The position numbers and the translations under genes are program-made. Below, piece by piece: positions 1-8,791 of a DNA stretch of 64,000 nucleotides. The stretch is taken from the NCBI RefSeq assembly GCF_001028665.1, contig NZ_CP011503.1:496001-560000 (forward strand), read 5' to 3'. Numbering within the stretch: position 1 is the stretch's first letter; each line of letters opens with the position of its first letter. The notes below the pieces were generated by a model. It saw only the letters and a list, made by a program, of their open reading frames with translations, was not told the origin of the DNA and did no database searches. This DNA comes from Burkholderia pyrrocinia. Lineage in GTDB: Bacteria; Pseudomonadota; Gammaproteobacteria; Burkholderiales; Burkholderiaceae.

Positions 1-86
1 GCCTGCCGGGCAGCGAAGCCGAGTGGCAGCGCCTCGGCGACGCGCTCGCGCACTGCGTGCCGACGCTGCAACAGGAATCCGCATGA
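1..86 (+). CDS. cobD: L-threonine-O-3-phosphate decarboxylase, C-terminal end only
   Basis: Only the last 27 codons lie in the window (frame from base 3), ending LPGSEAEWQRLGDALAHC and then a short Ala-rich tail with TGA at 84-86. The LPGSEAEWQRL pattern is typical of the C-terminus of the PLP-dependent decarboxylase that makes aminopropanol phosphate for the cobalamin side chain (CobD in Salmonella, CobC in Pseudomonas). The stop overlaps the next start as ATGA, so it is co-translated with the B12 binding protein that follows, which supports the pathway assignment. The call rests on a short fragment plus context. Confidence 0.6.
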   Translation, partial: LPGSEAEWQRLGDALAHCVPTLQQESA

Positions 87-1000
87 GCCCGTGCAAGTTC
101 CGCCGGCTGGCGCCGGCCGCGACCCTGGCCGCGCTCGCTCATGCATCGCTCGTCCACGCGGATGTCACAACGCGTGACGACGCCGGCAATACCGTCACGC
201 TGCCTGCGCCCGCGCAGCGCGTGATCAGCCTCGCGCCGCACGCGACCGAACTGGTCTACGCGACCGGCGGCGGCGCGAAGCTCGTCGGCACCGTCACGTA
301 CAGCGACTATCCGCCCGCCGCGCAAGCGGTGCCGCGCGTCGGCGACAACAAGGCGCTCGACCTCGAGCGGATCGCCGCGCTGAAGCCCGACCTGATCGTC
401 GTCTGGCGGCACGGCAACGCCGAGCGGCAGACCGACGCGTTGCGCGCGCTGCATATCCCGCTGTTCTTCAGTGAACCGAAACATCTCGACGACGTAGCGT
501 CGTCGCTGCGCCGGCTCGGCACGCTGCTCGGCACGCAACCGGCAGCCGATGCGGCCGCGACGTCCTTTGCGCGCGACATCGCGACGCTGCGTGCACGTTA
601 CGCCGCACGCACGCCCGTCACGATGTTCTTCCAGGTCTGGGACCACCCGCTGATGACGCTCAACGGCGCGCACCTGATCAACGACGTGATCGCGCTGTGC
701 GGCGGCCGCAACGTGTTCGCATCGCTCAAGCCGCTCGCGCCGACCGTCACCGACGAGGCCGTGCTCGCGGCGAATCCGGAAGCGATCGTGACGACGAGCG
801 CCGGCGCGACGCGCTCGGACGAACCGTTGCCGAGCCTTGCACGCTGGCGTGCGTGGCCCGCGCTGACGGCCGTTGCGCGCAACAACCTGTTCGCGATCGA
901 CGGCGATCTGCTGACGCGGCCGTCGCCGCGGATCGCGCAAGGCGCGGCCGCGCTGTGCGAGGATCTCGACGCCGCACGAGCGCGGCGGACGGCGCGCTGA
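83..1000 (+). CDS. btuF: Periplasmic cobalamin-binding protein of an ABC importer (BtuF-like)
   Basis: This is the binding component of a B12 importer, a class III periplasmic binding protein of 305 aa. An N-terminal signal peptide (positively charged MSPCKFRRL, Ala-rich core, cleavage near HASLVHA-DV) is followed by the family opening RVISLAPHATELVYATGG and the GDNKALDLERIAALKPDLIV block. The ATG at 83 was chosen over an earlier in-frame ATG at 23 because it overlaps the cobD stop (ATGA) and puts the signal peptide at the very N-terminus. The cognate permease and ATPase are encoded on the opposite strand at 3.5-5.4 kb, so this importer is split over two convergent operons. Confidence 0.85.
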   Translation: MSPCKFRRLAPAATLAALAHASLVHADVTTRDDAGNTVTLPAPAQRVISLAPHATELVYATGGGAKLVGTVTYSDYPPAAQAVPRVGDNKALDLERIAALKPDLIVVWRHGNAERQTDALRALHIPLFFSEPKHLDDVASSLRRLGTLLGTQPAADAAATSFARDIATLRARYAARTPVTMFFQVWDHPLMTLNGAHLINDVIALCGGRNVFASLKPLAPTVTDEAVLAANPEAIVTTSAGATRSDEPLPSLARWRAWPALTAVARNNLFAIDGDLLTRPSPRIAQGAAALCEDLDAARARRTAR

Positions 1001-1101
1001 GTTCCGGCGACTTGCGCGTTTGTCGCGCACCTACTGATGCGTTCGATGCTTGAGTTGGTTTGATCGCGCGTTGTGTCGTTCACATGCTGGCTCAGGCGAG
1101 C

Positions 1102-1686
1102 CTATTCGTCCCAGTGCACGACTTCCCATGTTCGCGCCGCATCGTCCGCACGCAGCCAGACGACACCACCTGTCGGCACCGGCCGCGACAGCAGCGTATC
1201 GAGCGGCACACGCAACACATGCGACGCAAACGCGCGGATCACGCCCGCATGCGTGACCGCCCACTGCGGCCGATTGACCTGCACAACCGCGTCGGCCTGC
1301 CGCGCAACCCGCGCGGCGAACCGCTCGACGCTTTCGCCGCCATGCGCGCACGCATGCATCAGGTCGGTCGCCCACGCATCGAGCGCCGCACGGTCGATAT
1401 CGTCCCAGCGCTGCATTTCCCACGCGCCGAAATCCATTTCCTGCCAGCCGGCATCGCATCGCAGCGGCACATCGAATGCCTGCGCGAGCCGTTCAGCAAC
1501 CGACGCGCATCGCGTCAGCGGGCTCGTCCAGATCTGCTCGGGCCGCGGCGCACCGAGCGCCGACAGATGCGCGCACACGGCATGCACGCCGGCATCGGCC
1601 GGCACGGCGAGCGGCACGTCGCTGCGCCCGTAGCAGACGCCCGGTTCGACGGCAACGGCCGGATGACGGATCAGGACGACGTCCAT
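1102..1686 (-). CDS. cobC: Alpha-ribazole phosphatase, histidine phosphatase family
   Basis: A 194-aa histidine phosphatase, expected to dephosphorylate alpha-ribazole phosphate (or cobalamin phosphate) late in nucleotide-loop assembly. The phosphohistidine motif is near the N-terminus (MDVVLIRHP), followed by TSPLTRC and the second catalytic histidine in VTHAGVIRAF. The ATG at 1686 lies inside the 3' end of cobS (16-bp overlap), so the two are translationally coupled. It is the last gene of the riboswitch-headed operon. The family is broad, so the substrate is inferred from position after cobT-cobS. Confidence 0.85.
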   Translation of the reverse strand: MDVVLIRHPAVAVEPGVCYGRSDVPLAVPADAGVHAVCAHLSALGAPRPEQIWTSPLTRCASVAERLAQAFDVPLRCDAGWQEMDFGAWEMQRWDDIDRAALDAWATDLMHACAHGGESVERFAARVARQADAVVQVNRPQWAVTHAGVIRAFASHVLRVPLDTLLSRPVPTGGVVWLRADDAARTWEVVHWDE

Positions 1687-2447
1687 CCGAGCACCACGAG
1701 ATAGATCGCCAGTTCGTTCAGTTGCTGCGCGAAGCCGAGGCAGTCGCCCGTATAACCGCCGATCCGCTTCACGAAATAACGGGCTGCCCACGCGCGCACG
1801 AGCACGAGCGCGACGCCTGCGGCGACACCCATGCGCCAGTCCGGCCAGAACAGCCACGGCAATCCGAATACCGCCGCGACGCACGCCGCGCGCGCGCCCA
1901 TCCGTTGCGCGACCGGCTTCGCCTTGCCTTCGGGGCGCACATAGTCGAGCGACATCAGCAGGCTCACGGCCGCCGCGCGGCTCGCCGCATGCGCGGCGAT
2001 CATCGTCCATGCGGCGCGCAGCGGCGGCATCGCCGCGAGCGCCTGCCATTTCAGGCCGAGCGCAATCACGAGCGCGACCGCGCCGAACGTGCCGATCCGC
2101 GAGTCGTGCATGATGCGCAGCACGTCGTCGCGCGTATAGCCGCCGCCGAACGCGTCGCAACTGTCGGCGAGGCCGTCCTCGTGGAAGGCGCCGGTCGCGA
2201 GCAGCGTCGCGGCCATCGACAGCCCGACCGCGATCGACGCGGGCAGCACGCGCAGCGCGGCGAGATAGACGAGCGCGCCCCACGCGCCGACGCATGCGCC
2301 GACGAGCGGGAAATAGCGTGCGGCCTGGTCGAGATCGCCGGCTGCGTAGCCGATCGCGCGCGGCACGGGCACGCGCGTGAAATAGCCGAGCGCGACGAAG
2401 AAGTAGCGCAGTTCGGCACGCACGCCGTGCGCGCGCTCAGGCGTCAC
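1671..2447 (-). CDS. cobS: Adenosylcobinamide-GDP ribazoletransferase (cobalamin synthase)
   Basis: Integral membrane enzyme of 258 aa that joins adenosylcobinamide-GDP and alpha-ribazole to make adenosylcobalamin. The Mg-binding acidic signature HEDGLADSCDAFGGG is visible near residue 87, and several hydrophobic segments follow. The start is a GTG at 2445-2447, giving the usual N-terminus with RYFFVALGYFTRVPVP. It overlaps the cobT stop by 11 bp and the cobC start by 16 bp, so the three genes form a tightly coupled block. Confidence 0.93.
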   Translation of the reverse strand: MTPERAHGVRAELRYFFVALGYFTRVPVPRAIGYAAGDLDQAARYFPLVGACVGAWGALVYLAALRVLPASIAVGLSMAATLLATGAFHEDGLADSCDAFGGGYTRDDVLRIMHDSRIGTFGAVALVIALGLKWQALAAMPPLRAAWTMIAAHAASRAAAVSLLMSLDYVRPEGKAKPVAQRMGARAACVAAVFGLPWLFWPDWRMGVAAGVALVLVRAWAARYFVKRIGGYTGDCLGFAQQLNELAIYLVVLGWTSS

Positions 2448-3492
2448 GATTGTCGACGCCGGCGGACTCGAAGCTCGCCATCTCGCTGAGGAACGCAGCC
2501 GCCGCGCGCACGAGCGGCAGCGCGAGCGCCGCGCCCGTGCCTTCGCCGAGCCGCAGGTCGAGTGCGAGCAGCGGCTTCGCGCCGAAATGCTCGAGCATGC
2601 GCCGGTGCCCGGCCTCGTGCGACGTATGCGAAAACACGCAGTAGTCGCGCACGCCGGGCGCGATACGCTCGGCGACGAGCAGCGCGGCCGTCGCGATGAA
2701 GCCGTCGACGAGGATCGTCATCCGCTCGCTCGCGGCCGCGAGATACGCGCCCGTCATCATCGCGATCTCGAAGCCGCCGAAGGTCGCGAGCACGTCGAGC
2801 GGCGCGATCGCGTGCGAGTGCTTGACGAGCGCGCGGCCGAGCACCGCGCGCTTGTGCGCGAGGCCCTGGTCGTCGAGGCCCGTGCCGCGCCCGACGCATG
2901 CGTCGATCGGCACGCTGAGCAGGCGGCTCATCAGGCACGCGGCCGACGACGTGTTCGCGATCCCCATCTCGCCGAAGCCGATCACGTTCGTGCCGAGGGA
3001 TGCATGCAGGCGCACGCGTGCCGCACCGGCCGCAAGCGCCGTCATCGCCTCGTCGTGCGTCATCGCCGGCTCCACCGCGAAGTTGCGCGTGCCACGCGCG
3101 ACCGGCAGCGACACCAGCCGGTCGGACAGCGGCAGCGGCGACGCGACGCCCGCATCGACGATCTCGAGCGTGCTCTGCGCGACGCCCGAGAACGCGTTGA
3201 TCGCCGCGCCGCCGGCCAGGAAGTTCGCGACCATCTGCGCGGTCACCGCCTGCGGATAAGGACTCACGCCCTCGGCCGCGATCCCGTGATCGCCTGCGAA
3301 CACGATCATCACGGGGCGCTGCACGACCGGCCGCTCGGTGCGCTGGATCAGGCCGATCTGCAGCGCGATCGCCTCGAGCTGGCCAAGGCTGCCGGGCGGC
3401 TTGGTTTTGTGGTCGATCACATGCTGCAGGCGCTTGCGCAGCGCATCGTCGAGCGGCGCGATCGCGGGCGGGAATTGGGTCGGAGTCGTCAT
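2437..3492 (-). CDS. cobT: Nicotinate-nucleotide--dimethylbenzimidazole phosphoribosyltransferase
   Basis: CobT activates the lower-ligand base (dimethylbenzimidazole) with nicotinate mononucleotide to give alpha-ribazole phosphate. The 351-aa protein has the conserved VFAGDHGIAAEGVSPYP block, the GFGEMGIANTSSAA block and the C-terminal LGEGTGAALALP motif that carries the catalytic glutamate. The ATG at 3492 gives MTTPTQFPPAI and the normal family length; upstream codons in the frame are not protein-like. It is followed directly by cobS with an overlapping start. Confidence 0.94.
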   Translation of the reverse strand: MTTPTQFPPAIAPLDDALRKRLQHVIDHKTKPPGSLGQLEAIALQIGLIQRTERPVVQRPVMIVFAGDHGIAAEGVSPYPQAVTAQMVANFLAGGAAINAFSGVAQSTLEIVDAGVASPLPLSDRLVSLPVARGTRNFAVEPAMTHDEAMTALAAGAARVRLHASLGTNVIGFGEMGIANTSSAACLMSRLLSVPIDACVGRGTGLDDQGLAHKRAVLGRALVKHSHAIAPLDVLATFGGFEIAMMTGAYLAAASERMTILVDGFIATAALLVAERIAPGVRDYCVFSHTSHEAGHRRMLEHFGAKPLLALDLRLGEGTGAALALPLVRAAAAFLSEMASFESAGVDNRDA

Positions 3493-3544
3493 CGAAGAAC
3501 CGTGTCGTTGGCGCGGCCTGCGCCGCGCATCGTAAAGGAAAAGG

Positions 3545-4372
3545 TCATTGTCGCTCGGGCCACGCGGGCAGCAGCGCATCGCGGCCATGCTCGCGGATCA
3601 GCACGAGCGGATAGCCGAACGCGTCGCTCGCGCGCTCGGGCGTCAGCACGTCGTGCACGGGGCCGGCCCATGCATGACCGCGGCCGTCGAGCAACAGCGC
3701 ATGCGTCGCGAAACGCCGCGCGAGATTCAGGTCGTGGCACGAGAACAGCACCGTGCGCGGGCCCGCATCGAGCCACGCGGCCAGTGCGGTCAGGCAGTCG
3801 ATCTGGTGATGCAGGTCGAGATGCGCGAGCGGCTCGTCGAGCAGCATCAGCGGCGCATCCTGGCACAGCGTCGCGGCCAGCGCGACCCGCTGCCGCTCGC
3901 CGCCCGACAGCGACAGCACGTCGCGCGACTCAAGTGCGGCAAGGTCGAACGTCGCGAGCGCATCACGCGCGGCCGCGCGGTCGCCGTCGCGCTCCCAGCC
4001 CCAGCCCCAGCCGCCGAGATACGGAAAGCGATTGAGCAGCACCGTGTCGAACACGGTCGCGCTGAATGCATCGTGCAGTTGCTGCGGCATCAGCGCACGG
4101 CGCTGCGCGAGCTGCGCAGGCTTCCATGCGGCGAGCGGCCGGCCGTCGATCTCGACGCGCCCGCCGGCCGGCGGCTGCAGCCCCGCGAGCGTCGTGAGCA
4201 GCGTCGTCTTGCCCGCACCGTTCGGCCCCGCGACGCACCAGATTTCGCCGGGACGGAAGGCCTGCGTGAAGCCGTCGAGCAGCGTGCGCGCGCCGGCCTT
4301 CAACGTCAGGGCGACGGTTGCGCAGGCCATGTCGTTGCCGGCGGCAGCGGCGTGCTGCGCGGTACTTGTCAT
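3545..4372 (-). CDS. btuD: ATP-binding protein of the cobalamin ABC importer
   Basis: A 275-aa ABC ATPase with Walker A GPNGAGKTT, signature LSGGERQRVALA, Walker B LMLLDEPLAHLD and switch histidine SCHDLN, matching the iron-siderophore/B12 importer subfamily. The ATG at 4372 overlaps the permease stop as ATGA, which fixes the start. It lies between btuC and cobT in the riboswitch operon and should energise the BtuC-type permease with the binding protein encoded at 83-1000. A ferric siderophore is possible for the family, but the context is wholly cobalamin. Confidence 0.88.
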   Translation of the reverse strand: MTSTAQHAAAAGNDMACATVALTLKAGARTLLDGFTQAFRPGEIWCVAGPNGAGKTTLLTTLAGLQPPAGGRVEIDGRPLAAWKPAQLAQRRALMPQQLHDAFSATVFDTVLLNRFPYLGGWGWGWERDGDRAAARDALATFDLAALESRDVLSLSGGERQRVALAATLCQDAPLMLLDEPLAHLDLHHQIDCLTALAAWLDAGPRTVLFSCHDLNLARRFATHALLLDGRGHAWAGPVHDVLTPERASDAFGYPLVLIREHGRDALLPAWPERQ

Positions 4373-5367
4373 CGCATCGGCCTCCTCAACAACATCCACA
4401 GGAACACCGGCACGCCGATCAACGCGGTCATCACGCCGACCGGCAGTTGCGCGGGCGCGATCGCGGTGCGCGCGAGCAGGTCGGCCGCCATCACGCCGCC
4501 GCCGCCCGCAAGCATCGCGGCCGGCAGCAGCATGCGCTGGTCGTTGCCGAACGCGAGCCGCAGCGCGTGCGGCACGACGAGGCCGACGAAGCCGATCGTG
4601 CCGGCCGTCGTCACCGCGGCCGCGGCGGCCAGCGACGCGACGAGATAGATCCGCACACGCACGCGCGCGACGGGCACGCCGAGCGCGAGCGCGGTCGCGT
4701 CGCCGCGCAGCAGCACGTTCAATTGCGGTGCAGCCGGCAGCGCAACACATGCGGCCAATAGCAGCGCACCCCATGCGAACCACGGTGCGGTCACGCCGTT
4801 CAGGTCGCCCGTCAGCCAGAAGATGATCCCGCGCAACCGCGCATCGGGCGCGAGCGACAGCAGCAGCGTGACGAGCGCGCCCCACCCTGCCGCGATCACG
4901 ACACCGGTGAGCAGCAGCCGCGGCGACGCGTCGCGCGAATCGCCGCGCCACAGCTCGCGGCGCGCGAGGCCGAGCACGAGCGCAACCGACACGAGCGAGC
5001 CGGCGAACGCCGACGCATCGACGAGCCACCACGCACCGCCCGCGATCATCGCGACGAGCGCGAACCCGGCCGCGCCGCCTGACACGCCGAGCACGTACGG
5101 TTCCGCGAGCGGGTTGCGCAGCAGCACCTGCAGCAGCGCACCGGCAAGCGCGAGCAGCGCACCGCACGCGAAGCCCGCGAGCGCGCGCGGCAGGCGCAGC
5201 GTGCGGACGATGTCGGCGAACAGCGCGTCGCCGCCATGCGGCACGAGCGACGCGAGCGCCTGCCACGGCGACATCGGCACGCTGCCGATCGACAGCGACG
5301 CGACGAACAGCAACGCGACCGCAGCGGCCAGCGCGGCCCAGATCGCGGCGGCACGCGCGGCGCTCAT
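4369..5367 (-). CDS. btuC: Permease of the cobalamin ABC importer (FecCD/BtuC family)
   Basis: An inner-membrane permease of about 332 aa with the multiple hydrophobic segments of the FecCD family and its conserved LRLPRALAGFACGALLALAGALLQ block and GTIGFVGLVVPHALR block. The ATG at 5367 (MSAARAAA) is preferred; a GTG at 5388 would add seven residues, and neither has a strong ribosome-binding site. The gene follows btuB by a few dozen bases and overlaps btuD by 4 bp. Confidence 0.88.
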   Translation of the reverse strand: MSAARAAAIWAALAAAVALLFVASLSIGSVPMSPWQALASLVPHGGDALFADIVRTLRLPRALAGFACGALLALAGALLQVLLRNPLAEPYVLGVSGGAAGFALVAMIAGGAWWLVDASAFAGSLVSVALVLGLARRELWRGDSRDASPRLLLTGVVIAAGWGALVTLLLSLAPDARLRGIIFWLTGDLNGVTAPWFAWGALLLAACVALPAAPQLNVLLRGDATALALGVPVARVRVRIYLVASLAAAAAVTTAGTIGFVGLVVPHALRLAFGNDQRMLLPAAMLAGGGGVMAADLLARTAIAPAQLPVGVMTALIGVPVFLWMLLRRPMR

Positions 5368-5406
5368 GCCGCGCACGGCCCCGCGCACGACGCGCGGCGC
5401 ATCTGC

Positions 5407-7323
5407 TTACTGCTGCTGCCAGCCGAGCGTGACATAGGCGCCGCGTTTCGGCGTGTTGTAGGCATATGCAAGCTCGTAGTCCTTGTCGAGCAGGTTGTCG
5501 ATGCGCGCGCTGACGTACCACGACTTCGTGATGTTGTAGCGCGCGGACAGGTTGACGATCCCGTAGCCGCCGAGCCGCCCGCCGCCCGAATCGTTGCGCG
5601 CGCCGCTCACGAGCCATTCGCCGCCGACGCGCCACGCGCCGAACGCGCGGTTCACGGCCATCGACGCGAAACGTCGCGCGCGGCGGTCGAGATCCTGATT
5701 CTGCGTTTCGTTGACCGGGTTCTGCAACGTGGCGGCAACCCGTACGTCGGTCGCGCCGACATGCCCCTGCCACGACCCTTCGAGCCCCTGCACCTTCGCG
5801 CTGCCGACGTTCTGCGCAATATAGTAGAAACCGCTCCCGTCGGGCCGATAGTTGATCAGGTTTGCGTAGCGCGTCTGGAACGCGGTGAGCCGCATCACGC
5901 CGACCGCATCGGACGCGTACTGCAGCGCGGCCTCGATCGAATGGCTGCGCTCCGGCTGGATCGACGGGTTGCCGGCCATCGGGTAATAGAGGTCGTTGAA
6001 GCTCGGCGCGCGGAACGCATCCGAATAGCTCGCGGTCACCTTCCAGCGATCGGTCAGTTCGAGGCCGTAGCCGAGATAGTAGGAATTGGCGCCGCCGAAG
6101 TCCGAGTACTGGTCGCGGCGCAGGTTCGCCTGGAACTGCTGGCGTCCGAAGCGCCCCGAGTAACCGATCCAGCCGGAATTCACGTGACGCTGCGGCGCGG
6201 CATACGCATTCGACATGAACTGCTGGTCGAGCCGCTCGTAGCCGGCCTGGATCAGGTGTTCAGGCGCGATGCGGAAATCGTTTTGCCACGTGTACTGGCG
6301 GTTGTCGGTATTGAAGTGATCGGTGTAGACGCCGTTCAACGCCGACTGGCTGCGATCGTTGCCGGTCGAGACGCTCAGGTGAGCGGTCCACCAGTCGGTC
6401 AGCTTGCCGTTCGCGAACGCACGCACCTGCTGCACGCGCGAATAGAGGTTATTCAGGTCGGTCGGCACGCCCCACGCATTGTCGTAGCTGTTGTTGCCGT
6501 TCGACTGGAAGTAGCTGACACCCGCATCCCAGCGGTCGTTGAAGCGGTGGCGCAGCGCCGCGGTGATGCTCTCGTTCAGGTAGCCGTTCGCATTCGGGTT
6601 CGCGTTCGGCTTCTTCGCCGGGTCGAGCGCGGAAAAACCGTTGTCCTTGTCGCGTGCGATCGACACGCTGAACGTCGTCTTCCCGTCGCTGTCGAGCCGG
6701 CCCGATACGCCGGCCTGCTGTGTCTGCGTGCCGTAGCTGCCGACGCCAACCGCGAAGTTGAAGCGCGGCGGATGATTGCCGCCATCCTTCGTGAACACCT
6801 GCACGACGCCGCCAATCGCACCCGAGCCGTACAGCGACGACACGTTGCCGTTGACGATCTCGACGCGCTCGATCTGGTCGAGCGGCACCTGGCTCAGTTG
6901 CGCGGCGCCGAGACTCGCGGAATCGACCCGCACGCCGTCGATCAGCACGAGCGACTGCGTCGACTCCGCGCCGCGCAGGAACATCGTCGCGCTCGCGCCC
7001 GGGCCGCCGTTGCGCACGATCTGCGCGCCGGGCGCGAGCGCGAGCAGCGTCGGCAAGTCGGCGCCCGGGTGCGCGGCGATATCCTGCGCGTCGAATACGG
7101 TGGTTTGCGGAATCGTGTCGGCCAGCGCCTGCGGCGCGCGCTGCGCGGTGACGACGACCGGCTCGAGCATGGTTGCAGCGGCAGGCTGGGCCGCGGGCAC
7201 CGTGGACGTTGTCGCGGGTACGGCGGACGCCGCGGAATCGGCATTCGCCGCGGTCTGCGCGGCGGCGGCAAGCGGCAATCCGCAGAGCGCGCCGAGCGCC
7301 GTGCGGACGATTGGGGTCAGCAT
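5407..7323 (-). CDS. btuB: TonB-dependent outer membrane cobalamin receptor
   Basis: A 638-aa outer membrane receptor importing B12 with TonB-ExbBD energy. It has an N-terminal signal peptide ending near LPLAAAAQ, a TonB box (LEPVVVTAQR) around residue 53, the plug domain with GGPGASATMFLRGAESTQS and VEIVNGNVSSLYGSGAIGGV, then a beta-barrel. The protein ends LGWQQQ, without the terminal phenylalanine usual for BAM substrates. It is the first gene after the cobalamin riboswitch, which strongly supports B12 rather than a siderophore as ligand. Confidence 0.92.
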   Translation of the reverse strand: MLTPIVRTALGALCGLPLAAAAQTAANADSAASAVPATTSTVPAAQPAAATMLEPVVVTAQRAPQALADTIPQTTVFDAQDIAAHPGADLPTLLALAPGAQIVRNGGPGASATMFLRGAESTQSLVLIDGVRVDSASLGAAQLSQVPLDQIERVEIVNGNVSSLYGSGAIGGVVQVFTKDGGNHPPRFNFAVGVGSYGTQTQQAGVSGRLDSDGKTTFSVSIARDKDNGFSALDPAKKPNANPNANGYLNESITAALRHRFNDRWDAGVSYFQSNGNNSYDNAWGVPTDLNNLYSRVQQVRAFANGKLTDWWTAHLSVSTGNDRSQSALNGVYTDHFNTDNRQYTWQNDFRIAPEHLIQAGYERLDQQFMSNAYAAPQRHVNSGWIGYSGRFGRQQFQANLRRDQYSDFGGANSYYLGYGLELTDRWKVTASYSDAFRAPSFNDLYYPMAGNPSIQPERSHSIEAALQYASDAVGVMRLTAFQTRYANLINYRPDGSGFYYIAQNVGSAKVQGLEGSWQGHVGATDVRVAATLQNPVNETQNQDLDRRARRFASMAVNRAFGAWRVGGEWLVSGARNDSGGGRLGGYGIVNLSARYNITKSWYVSARIDNLLDKDYELAYAYNTPKRGAYVTLGWQQQ

Positions 7324-7403
7324 GAAGATAAATCCCGTGAAGCACTGCGCGCCCCGCCTCCCCGCAGGCCACGCGTCACGAAGCCCGTGCGGGCTCCCCG
7401 CCT

Positions 7404-7623
7404 CGGCCGGTATCCGGGCTGGCGGCGTACCGGCTCGCCTTCCCGCGCGATGACGCGCAGTGGCCCGCGCCCGCGTGCGAAACCTGCACGCGGAACGCGC
7501 CCGAGCCGGCCTGCGTCACTGGACGCGGCCGCTTACCGTTGCGGGGGCAGCGCAGGTTGGCGGTCTCCTGGCGGAGCCCGCGCCCTGCTTCCCGTTTAAC
7601 CGCGCGTTCCACGCGCGAGCACC
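7404..7623 (-). promoter_or_regulatory. Cobalamin riboswitch (B12 element) in the btuB leader
   Basis: Read on the minus strand, the leader carries the hallmark blocks of the adenosylcobalamin aptamer in order: GGTGC at the 5' end (7619-7623), GCTGCCCCCGCAACGGTAAG in the core, GCCACTG, GGGAAGGCGAGCCGG, and the B12 box AGCCCGGATACCGGCC near 7402-7420. The btuB ATG follows about 80 nt downstream. High cobalamin should therefore repress btuB and, by operon position, btuC, btuD, cobT, cobS and cobC. Confidence 0.93.
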
Positions 7624-7795
7624 GAGGCGGCGCCAGTTTAGGAGCCGCTCGCGCGAGCGTCAAGGAAGCGTCCGGACACGCACGGGACGCGCCTATTCGC
7701 GGCAAGAAGCGGGGGTGTTACGACTGGAAACGTTACAGATGTCGGATTGCGCGTTATTCCGCGCTAAAATGCTGGGTCTTTAGAGGACGCAGCAA

Positions 7796-8146
7796 ATGCT
7801 CAACGAACTCGAAACTTTATCTCAAAATATTGGCCGTCTGATTTCGCTGAACAAGCGCTATCACTCGGAACGGCTCGCGCTCGAGGAGCAGGTCGCGCAA
7901 TTGCGCGCGGAAGCGGACACGGTCCGCGCGGAACTCGCGCAACTGCGCGACGAACGCAATGCGCTCGCAGCCGAGCGCGACACGCTGTCGGCGAAGATCG
8001 ACGACGCGCAGGTGAAACTGAACGCGATTCTCGAAAAGCTGCCGCGCTCGAAAAGCGCGGAACAAGCCGACAACCAGCTCGACCTGCTGGATGCGCAGGC
8101 GCGTACGGATGGCGATGACGCGGCCAGCCACGGAGAACATGCATGA
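7796..8146 (+). CDS. ZapB-like coiled-coil protein (TIGR02449-type)
   Basis: A 116-aa, almost wholly alpha-helical protein. Residues 1-80 form a heptad-rich coiled coil (LEEQVAQLRAEADTVRAELA), and the C-terminal 35 residues are polar and acidic. The small coiled-coil family found next to zapA in many beta- and gamma-proteobacteria is thought to play a ZapB-like role at the division ring. The stop overlaps the zapA start as ATGA. A -10-like TAAAAT lies at 7765-7770. The role is inferred from architecture and neighbour. Confidence 0.75.
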   Translation: MLNELETLSQNIGRLISLNKRYHSERLALEEQVAQLRAEADTVRAELAQLRDERNALAAERDTLSAKIDDAQVKLNAILEKLPRSKSAEQADNQLDLLDAQARTDGDDAASHGEHA

Positions 8147-8457
8147 GCACCAAGCAGATCGAAGTCTCGATTCTCGGTCAGGCCTATCGTCTCGCCTGTT
8201 CGGCCGAGACCGAAGCGGCGCTGCTCGAGGCGGTCGCGCGCGTCGACGCCGAAATGTCGAAAATCCGCTCGAACAGCTCGGTACGCGGCACCGATCGCAT
8301 CGCGGTGATGGCGGCGCTGTCGCTCGCATCGGAATTGCTGCGGCTGCAAACGAGCGTGCGGCACGGTGAAGCATTTCCGGCGGAGGAAATCCGTCGTACA
8401 ATGCACCAGATGAACGAACAGCTCGGTGCGGTGCTCGCACAGCACGAGACGCAGTAA
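8143..8457 (+). CDS. zapA: Cell division protein ZapA
   Basis: A 104-aa FtsZ-bundling protein. The N-terminal globular part (KQIEVSILGQAYRLACSAE) and the central VDAEMSKIRSNSSVRGTDRIAVMAAL block match ZapA, and the C-terminal helix is the tetramerisation coiled coil. The start is fixed by the ATGA overlap with the ZapB-like gene. The 6S RNA gene follows within 100 bp, the zapA-ssrS order also seen in other proteobacteria. Confidence 0.92.
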   Translation: MSTKQIEVSILGQAYRLACSAETEAALLEAVARVDAEMSKIRSNSSVRGTDRIAVMAALSLASELLRLQTSVRHGEAFPAEEIRRTMHQMNEQLGAVLAQHETQ

Positions 8458-8540
8458 CGTTTTAATCGATGCGTCGATTCTCCTTGATCTCGGCGATCAA
8501 CGGTGGTCAAATTGGCGCATCGAAACACAGTTCAGTCAGC

Positions 8541-8718
8541 TTCCCTGCCTGGTTCGCCAAGGTCATATATTCCTTGAACCAATGCCATGTGCACGGTTGC
8601 GGAAATTTGTAGCACGGGCGCGCGCGTCACTCTGTCTGATGTACCCGAAGTGCTGCTAACTGCGACCAATTCTGAACCTCAGGTTCAGGATGCCGGCCTA
8701 GCGGCCAAGGCGGGGACC
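8541..8718 (+). ncRNA. ssrS: 6S RNA
   Basis: A noncoding stretch directly after zapA. The 5' segment TTCCCTGCCTGG (8541-8552) pairs with the 3' segment CCAAGGCGGGGA (about 8705-8716) to form the closing stem. The interior contains CCTTGAACC and CTGAACCTCAGGTTCAGGA, which resemble the beta-proteobacterial 6S central-bubble region. 6S RNA binds the sigma70 RNA polymerase holoenzyme and tunes stationary-phase transcription. Ends are estimated from the pairing. An intrinsic terminator follows at once. Confidence 0.85.
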
Positions 8719-8723
8719 TATCC

Positions 8724-8758
8724 AACGGCATCGGGCAAGTCCCGGTGCCGTTTTCTTT
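8724..8758 (+). terminator. Intrinsic terminator after 6S RNA
   Basis: The hairpin AACGGCA-t-CGGG / CCCG-g-TGCCGTT is followed by TTTTCTTTT. It lies a few bases beyond the 3' arm of the 6S RNA closing stem. Confidence 0.85.
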
Positions 8759-8791
8759 TGTAGCAGCCTCATTCTGCGTCGATCACGATCC

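Noticed and set aside
5407..5430. Truncated btuB because the barrel lacks a terminal Phe
   Set aside because: The last barrel strand is complete in pattern (GAYVTLGW) and the length is normal; the missing Phe is noted in the entry but is not proof of truncation.
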